Shown piece by piece: positions 6,884-9,631 of a stretch of 9,631 bases of DNA. This stretch comes from Bacillota bacterium (lineage in GTDB: Bacteria; Bacillota; Desulfotomaculia; Desulfotomaculales; JAJYZD01): the NCBI GenBank assembly GCA_021800315.1, contig JAJYZD010000137.1, positions 1 to 9,631 of the forward strand, read 5' to 3'. The notes under the pieces were generated by a model. The model had not been told where the DNA came from, did no database searches, and saw nothing but the letters and a program-made list of their open reading frames with translations. The position numbers and the translations under genes were made by a program. Each line of letters opens with the position of its first letter. Position 1 is the first letter of the stretch.

Positions 6884-8638
6884 CTATCCGGACCCTTCCC
6901 GACCGGTAAGTCCAGTCATCTCCGGTTCAAATTCCAAGGCCGTTTGTACTGCCCCTTCGATCGCGGGCAGTCCCCGCGTCAATTCGTCCAAGTGGATGCG
7001 CAGCACCTGCCGCCCGTGTTTCTTCAACGCTTCCATGTCGCCCATCGCCTGGGCCTGCTTGAACACGCCGAAGCCGTATGGCTCACCGGGAATAGGAACA
7101 TCTTCCTTGTATTCCGCGGTCAGTTGCACGAACAGACCAGTGTTGGGGCCACCTTTATGAAATTGACCCGTCGAATGCAGAAGCCGGGGACCATACCCGA
7201 CGGTCGTCGCCAGGTGCAGATTGTCACGCAGAAGCACACGGATCCGTTGTAGCGACCGCTCCGTTTCCGGGGTTTCGGGCCAGTAAGCATGCAGGGCGAT
7301 ATAATCATGTGGACGGGCCTGCGCAAAGAAGTGCGCCAGTGTTTCGCTGACTGTACGTCCGGCATCCCCGGCGTAGAGCTTAAGCGGACCTTCTTCGAGG
7401 GACGGTTTGTCTTCCGGCAACCGGCCCTGTGCCCGTACCACCTCCAGTAAGCGGTTTGTGTTGTTCTTGCTCTCCTGAACGTTAGGCTGATCAAAGGCGT
7501 TGATTTCCAGCACCGCGCCCGCCGTGGCCGTGGCAATCTCCCAGCGGAAGAATTGCCGGCCCAGGTCCAAAACGTCATCCATCCGGATCGTGACCACGGG
7601 GTGACCGGCGTCATGCAAGGCGGCCACCCCGCTCTCCAGGTTCTTATCGACATCGTCCTTCAGACTGATGTAAACAAAGAGTCGGTCGTCCCCGTAAACG
7701 GAAGGCGCGCCGACCGGTTCCCCAGTTACAGGCAGCAGACCCCGGCCTTCCTTCCCCGTGCTTTCGGCCAGCAGTTGCTCCAACCACATGCCCAAAGCGC
7801 CGATTGGCCGGGGAATAAGAAATGTAACCTTGTCCCTGCCGCGTCGGGCCAGTTCTCCCATCACCAGACCAAGTTTAATGCCTGGATTTTCCAGCGCTGG
7901 GATCCAGGACGCGCACGCATGCGTTTCCCGTAGCGCGCGGATCACCATTTCGGCAACATCCACCCCCATCAGCGCGGCCGGCACCAATCCGAAATAGGAA
8001 AGCGCCGAATACCGTCCCCCGATGTCGCGGAAGTTGAGGAAGGTCCTGCGGAAACCGCGCTTTTCGGCCACCGCCACCAACGGTGTTTCAGGATCGGTGA
8101 TCGCCACAAAGTTTCCGCCCGCCTTTTCTCCTTTCATTTCTTTGACTCTGGCGTGGAAATACTCGCCAAAGGCCAGAGGTTCCGCTGTCGTTCCCGATTT
8201 ACTCGCCACGATGAACAGCGTGTCCTTAATGGGCACGTCCCTTTCGATCCGGCGAATCGTCGCCGGATCGGTCGTATCAAGCACCGTCAGAGGCAGCCCC
8301 CGCCGCGATGGTTTCAATGTACGTTCGAACACAAGCGGGGCGAGGCTGCTACCGCCCATGCCCATATGCACTACGTGGCTGAAGCCGGCGGCTTGAACCT
8401 CCCTGACAAACTCATAAAGAACATCAAGGTTTTCCTCCATTTTCCCTGCCACATGCAACCAACCCAGTGAATTACGGATTTGTTCCTGAACCTTGGGATC
8501 GGCCTTCCACAAACCGGCATCCTTGTGCCACAGCTTGAAACAGAATTCCTGGTTATCGAGGTTGCCGAGCCGTTCGTCCATCATCGGCCGGTATTTGCCA
8601 AGACTGAGTTCCTGTCCGTCTATCGCGTTGAGGCGCAC
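6884..8638 (-). CDS. pgi: Glucose-6-phosphate isomerase, transaldolase-fusion type, standalone
   Basis: Interconverts glucose-6-phosphate and fructose-6-phosphate and so feeds Zwf. It has 584 residues and resembles the isomerase half of bifunctional transaldolase/isomerase proteins. The opening QELSLGKYRPMMDERL and KLWHKDAGLW match the linker and start of that half. GMGGSS is at 93-98 and the phosphate-binding SKSGTT at 146-151. The signature GGRYSALSYFG is at 207-217, followed by AESTGKEGRGLLPV further on. No transaldolase is attached: upstream are only 76 bp and then rpiB. The start used is GTG 8638 with AGAGGA 9 nt before it. An in-frame ATT at 8659..8657 sits 5 nt after a perfect GGAGG and would add seven residues, so the true start is not certain. 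Confidence 0.94.
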   Translation of the reverse strand: MRLNAIDGQELSLGKYRPMMDERLGNLDNQEFCFKLWHKDAGLWKADPKVQEQIRNSLGWLHVAGKMEENLDVLYEFVREVQAAGFSHVVHMGMGGSSLAPLVFERTLKPSRRGLPLTVLDTTDPATIRRIERDVPIKDTLFIVASKSGTTAEPLAFGEYFHARVKEMKGEKAGGNFVAITDPETPLVAVAEKRGFRRTFLNFRDIGGRYSALSYFGLVPAALMGVDVAEMVIRALRETHACASWIPALENPGIKLGLVMGELARRGRDKVTFLIPRPIGALGMWLEQLLAESTGKEGRGLLPVTGEPVGAPSVYGDDRLFVYISLKDDVDKNLESGVAALHDAGHPVVTIRMDDVLDLGRQFFRWEIATATAGAVLEINAFDQPNVQESKNNTNRLLEVVRAQGRLPEDKPSLEEGPLKLYAGDAGRTVSETLAHFFAQARPHDYIALHAYWPETPETERSLQRIRVLLRDNLHLATTVGYGPRLLHSTGQFHKGGPNTGLFVQLTAEYKEDVPIPGEPYGFGVFKQAQAMGDMEALKKHGRQVLRIHLDELTRGLPAIEGAVQTALEFEPEMTGLTGREGSG

Positions 8639-8714
8639 AGTGACACATCCTCTCTCAATGGTATCCTCCAGGGCGTCCGTGCTTGAACAACTGGGCTGCC
8701 TGATTGGAGGTTGC

Positions 8715-9215
8715 TCATTCCTTCTCTTCCTGCTTGTCGTTTTCCATTTCCGCCACCTTGTTCAGGCGGCGACGATGACGCTCGGCACCGCTGAATCGTG
8801 CGCCGAGAAATGTTTCGACCAGTTCCCAGGCCAGGGCCCGACCGACTACAAGGCCGCCCAGACAGATGACGTTCATGTCGTCGTCCTCAACCCCCTGGTG
8901 CGCCGAGAAATTTTCGTGAATCAAGCTTGCACGCACTCCCGGCACCTTGTTGGCGACGACGCACGCCCCCACGCCGCTACCGCAGATAGCCACACCGCGA
9001 TCCACTTCCCGGCGGGCGACTGCACGAGCCAAGGGCACGACGAAATCCGGATAATCATCGTCCGACTTAGCCTGATGGTCACCATAATCGACCACTTCGT
9101 AGCCGGCCTCGCACAACATCCTGACCATTTGTTCCTTCAACTCAAACCCGCCGTGGTCACCGGCGATTCCGATACGTTTCGGCACCATTGGCAGCACTGT
9201 CAGGGACCCGGTCAT
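8715..9215 (-). CDS. rpiB: Ribose-5-phosphate isomerase B family protein
   Basis: RpiB/LacA/LacB-type sugar-phosphate isomerase, most likely interconverting ribulose-5-P and ribose-5-P after Gnd. The protein has 166 residues. The fold opens with RIGIAGDHGGFELKEQM, with the Asp20-His21 pair. The proton-transfer Cys78 is in ICGSGVG (77-83) and ANKVPGVRA follows. The phosphate-binding end ERHRRRLNKV is at 145-154. Two changes from E. coli RpiB stand out. The usual Thr after Cys-Gly is Ser80, and the stretch HQGVEDDDMNV (106-116) replaces RQHNDTNV, so the His that opens the sugar ring in E. coli is Asp here. This looks like a divergent but coherent branch of the family. The ATG start has AAGGAAGG 4 nt upstream. 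The C-terminal tail (ENDKQEEKE) is charged and dispensable-looking. It is the first gene of the operon. Confidence 0.88.
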   Translation of the reverse strand: MTGSLTVLPMVPKRIGIAGDHGGFELKEQMVRMLCEAGYEVVDYGDHQAKSDDDYPDFVVPLARAVARREVDRGVAICGSGVGACVVANKVPGVRASLIHENFSAHQGVEDDDMNVICLGGLVVGRALAWELVETFLGARFSGAERHRRRLNKVAEMENDKQEEKE

Positions 9216-9298
9216 CGTTCCTTCCTTCCTTTCTTCCTCCCAGCCAGGTCAGCGCCAGGATATAGCCGTTCTCGACCGTGCAGCATACTCGCGCATCA

Positions 9299-9451
9299 CT
9301 ACCAGACCGGGGGATCCACCGCGCCAAAACGGTCCACCCCGTTTACGCCTCTGCGGTCGGCAACATACCGATACCAGCCCTGCGTCACGCCCGGGAACTC
9401 GGCCTTGGTTTCTCCCGGGCCGAGGGGTACCTGTTTGACAACTGAGATCAC
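9299..9451 (-). pseudogene. Possible small ORF, perhaps frameshifted, upstream of rpiB
   Basis: From GTG 9451 an ORF of 50 residues reads through QVPLGPGETKAEFPGVTQGW and DRFGAVDPPVW to TAG at 9301..9299. About three quarters of third positions are G or C and the residue mix looks protein-like. Just after a CCCCC run the reading quality moves to another frame, which continues SDARVCCTVENGYILALTWL up to the rpiB start and is in frame with rpiB. Removing one C from the run would join the two as ...AVDPRSGSDARVCC... This suggests a small gene broken by one inserted base, or a sequencing error. Against it: the GTG has no ribosome binding site and lies only 3 nt after the TATACT box. I do not recognise a family. 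Confidence 0.3.
9389..9424 (-). repeat. Two mutually exclusive hairpins in the rpiB leader
   Basis: On the minus strand CTCGGCC (9424..9418) can pair perfectly with GGCCGAG (9404..9398). GCCCGGGA (9420..9413) can pair perfectly with TCCCGGGC (9396..9389). The 5' arms share GCC, and the second hairpin encloses the 3' arm of the first, so only one can form at a time. No U-run follows either. They could be a leader switch, an operator, or a chance product of a G+C-rich small coding region. Confidence 0.35.
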
Positions 9452-9462
9452 TTAAGTATAAC
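9435..9462 (+). promoter_or_regulatory. Strong sigma-70/sigma-A type promoter for the right-edge gene
   Basis: TTGACA (9435-9440, six of six) is followed by a 16-bp spacer and TATAAC (9457-9462, five of six). Transcription would start near 9469 and give a leader of roughly 120 nt before the GTG at 9592. The -10 overlaps a minus-strand TATACT, so divergent initiation here would be mutually exclusive. Confidence 0.7.
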
Positions 9463-9463
9463 A
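9455..9463 (-). promoter_or_regulatory. Extended -10-like element facing rpiB
   Basis: TGTTATACT on the minus strand is a TG-extended -10 (TATACT at 9460..9455). The -35 position 17 bp upstream is GTGCGG, which is poor, though extended -10 promoters tolerate this. Start would be near 9448, giving a leader of about 230 nt before rpiB. It is the best available promoter for the sugar-phosphate operon in the window, but may only be the reverse reading of the plus-strand -10. Confidence 0.35.
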
Positions 9464-9554
9464 CATGCAGTCCGATCCCGCACATTGCCCAATGCAACAG
9501 GGTGCAAGCCAGAATTATGAACCGGCCTTGACAGGGAGGCCTCTTTATGCCAGT

Positions 9555-9577
9555 CTGAAAGCATGAAATACTTTCAG
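9555..9577 (+). repeat. Inverted repeat before the right-edge gene
   Basis: CTGAAAG (9555-9561), nine bases CATGAAATA, then CTTTCAG (9571-9577). The arms are perfect and can be extended by a G-T wobble and a G-C pair. It ends 2 nt before the GGAGG ribosome binding site (9580-9584) and lies inside the leader predicted from the promoter at 9435. It could be an operator or an RNA hairpin that affects translation start. There is no T-run, so it is not a terminator. Confidence 0.4.
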
Positions 9578-9591
9578 GCGGAGGCGAGGGC

Positions 9592-9631
9592 GTGTCATCG
9601 GACTTAAGAGAACTGGAAGGACGCAGGCTTC
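9592..9631 (+). CDS. Start of an unidentified divergent gene, cut by the right edge
   Basis: A GTG at 9592 is preceded by GGAGG (9580-9584) with 7 nt spacing, and stays open for 13 codons reading MSSDLRELEGRRL to the window edge. A strong promoter at 9435-9462 points at it. The competing ATG at 9563 stops after 14 codons. Thirteen residues are too few to name a family. Its divergent position next to a sugar-phosphate operon would suit a regulator, but nothing in the residues shows this. Confidence 0.55.
   Translation, partial: MSSDLRELEGRRL

Larger units (their letters stand above)
9216..9591. other. Divergent intergenic region
   Basis: This 376-bp stretch lies between rpiB (minus strand) and a gene starting at the right edge (plus strand). 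It holds a strong plus-strand promoter at 9435-9462, an extended -10-like sequence on the minus strand overlapping it, and alternative hairpins at 9389-9424. It also has a short inverted repeat CATTG-CC-CAATG at 9483-9494, another at 9555-9577, and a possible broken small ORF on the minus strand at 9216-9451. No tRNA, CRISPR or riboswitch class is recognised. Apart from the extended -10 at 9455-9463, no convincing minus-strand promoter for the sugar-phosphate operon was found. Confidence 0.6.

Noticed and set aside
8620..8718. ATG overlapping the rpiB stop (ATGA at 8718), opening a 32-codon frame into pgi
   Set aside because: Out of frame with Pgi, and the purine-rich stretch touches the ATG with no spacing. 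The product has no recognisable features.
8493..9455. 320-residue plus-strand ORF
   Set aside because: It lies opposite rpiB and the start of pgi, has no ribosome binding site and low-complexity composition, and reads as an antisense shadow of G+C-rich genes.
9528..9533. Second TTGACA on the plus strand as a -35 element
   Set aside because: The sequence 17 bp downstream is CAGTCT, a poor -10; the promoter at 9435-9462 is far better.

Overview
The window reads as a piece of the chromosome of an anaerobic, G+C-rich Bacillota. A Moorella or Desulfotomaculum type is my best guess. The reasons are the strong AAGGAGG-type ribosome binding sites, the frequent GTG starts, a glucose-6-phosphate isomerase of the type otherwise known as the C-terminal half of transaldolase-isomerase fusions, and a short-form 6-phosphogluconate dehydrogenase. 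This placement is inference; no rRNA or other taxonomic marker is present.

Nearly everything is on the minus strand, so transcription runs from right to left. At the right, a five-gene sugar-phosphate operon reads rpiB (8715-9215), pgi (6884-8638), pgl (6093-6875), gnd/gntZ (5010-5936), zwf (3420-4973). Together these give the whole oxidative pentose phosphate branch (glucose-6-P to 6-phosphogluconolactone, 6-phosphogluconate and ribulose-5-P) plus entry from fructose-6-P and interconversion of ribulose-5-P and ribose-5-P. Transketolase and transaldolase are not in the window. Upstream of rpiB is a 376-bp divergent intergenic region. It carries a strong plus-strand promoter, a possible frameshifted small ORF, inverted repeats, and the first 13 codons of an unidentified plus-strand gene at the right edge.

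Left of zwf lies an orphan mercuric reductase gene, merA (1656-3317), with no merR, merT or merP beside it. Much of it is far more AT-rich than its neighbours, which suggests acquisition by transfer.

Left of merA is the most interesting part: a tiny gene with an excellent ribosome binding site (1290-1424), followed 71 bp later by a radical SAM/SPASM maturase (130-1218). Conventional reading stops the small peptide at a UGA after ...SCRN. Reading that UGA and a second UGA three codons later as selenocysteine gives the ending S-C-R-N-U-K-N-U-K-A before a UAG. The three-residue period (C/U)-(K/R)-(N/A) continues through both UGAs. A perfect 7-bp hairpin with a GGC loop lies 30 and 21 nt downstream of the two UGAs, within the published distance for bacterial SECIS elements. 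I therefore propose a selenocysteine-containing RiPP-like precursor and its maturase. The hairpin is also followed by UUUUC and could instead, or additionally, be an intrinsic terminator or attenuator between precursor and maturase.
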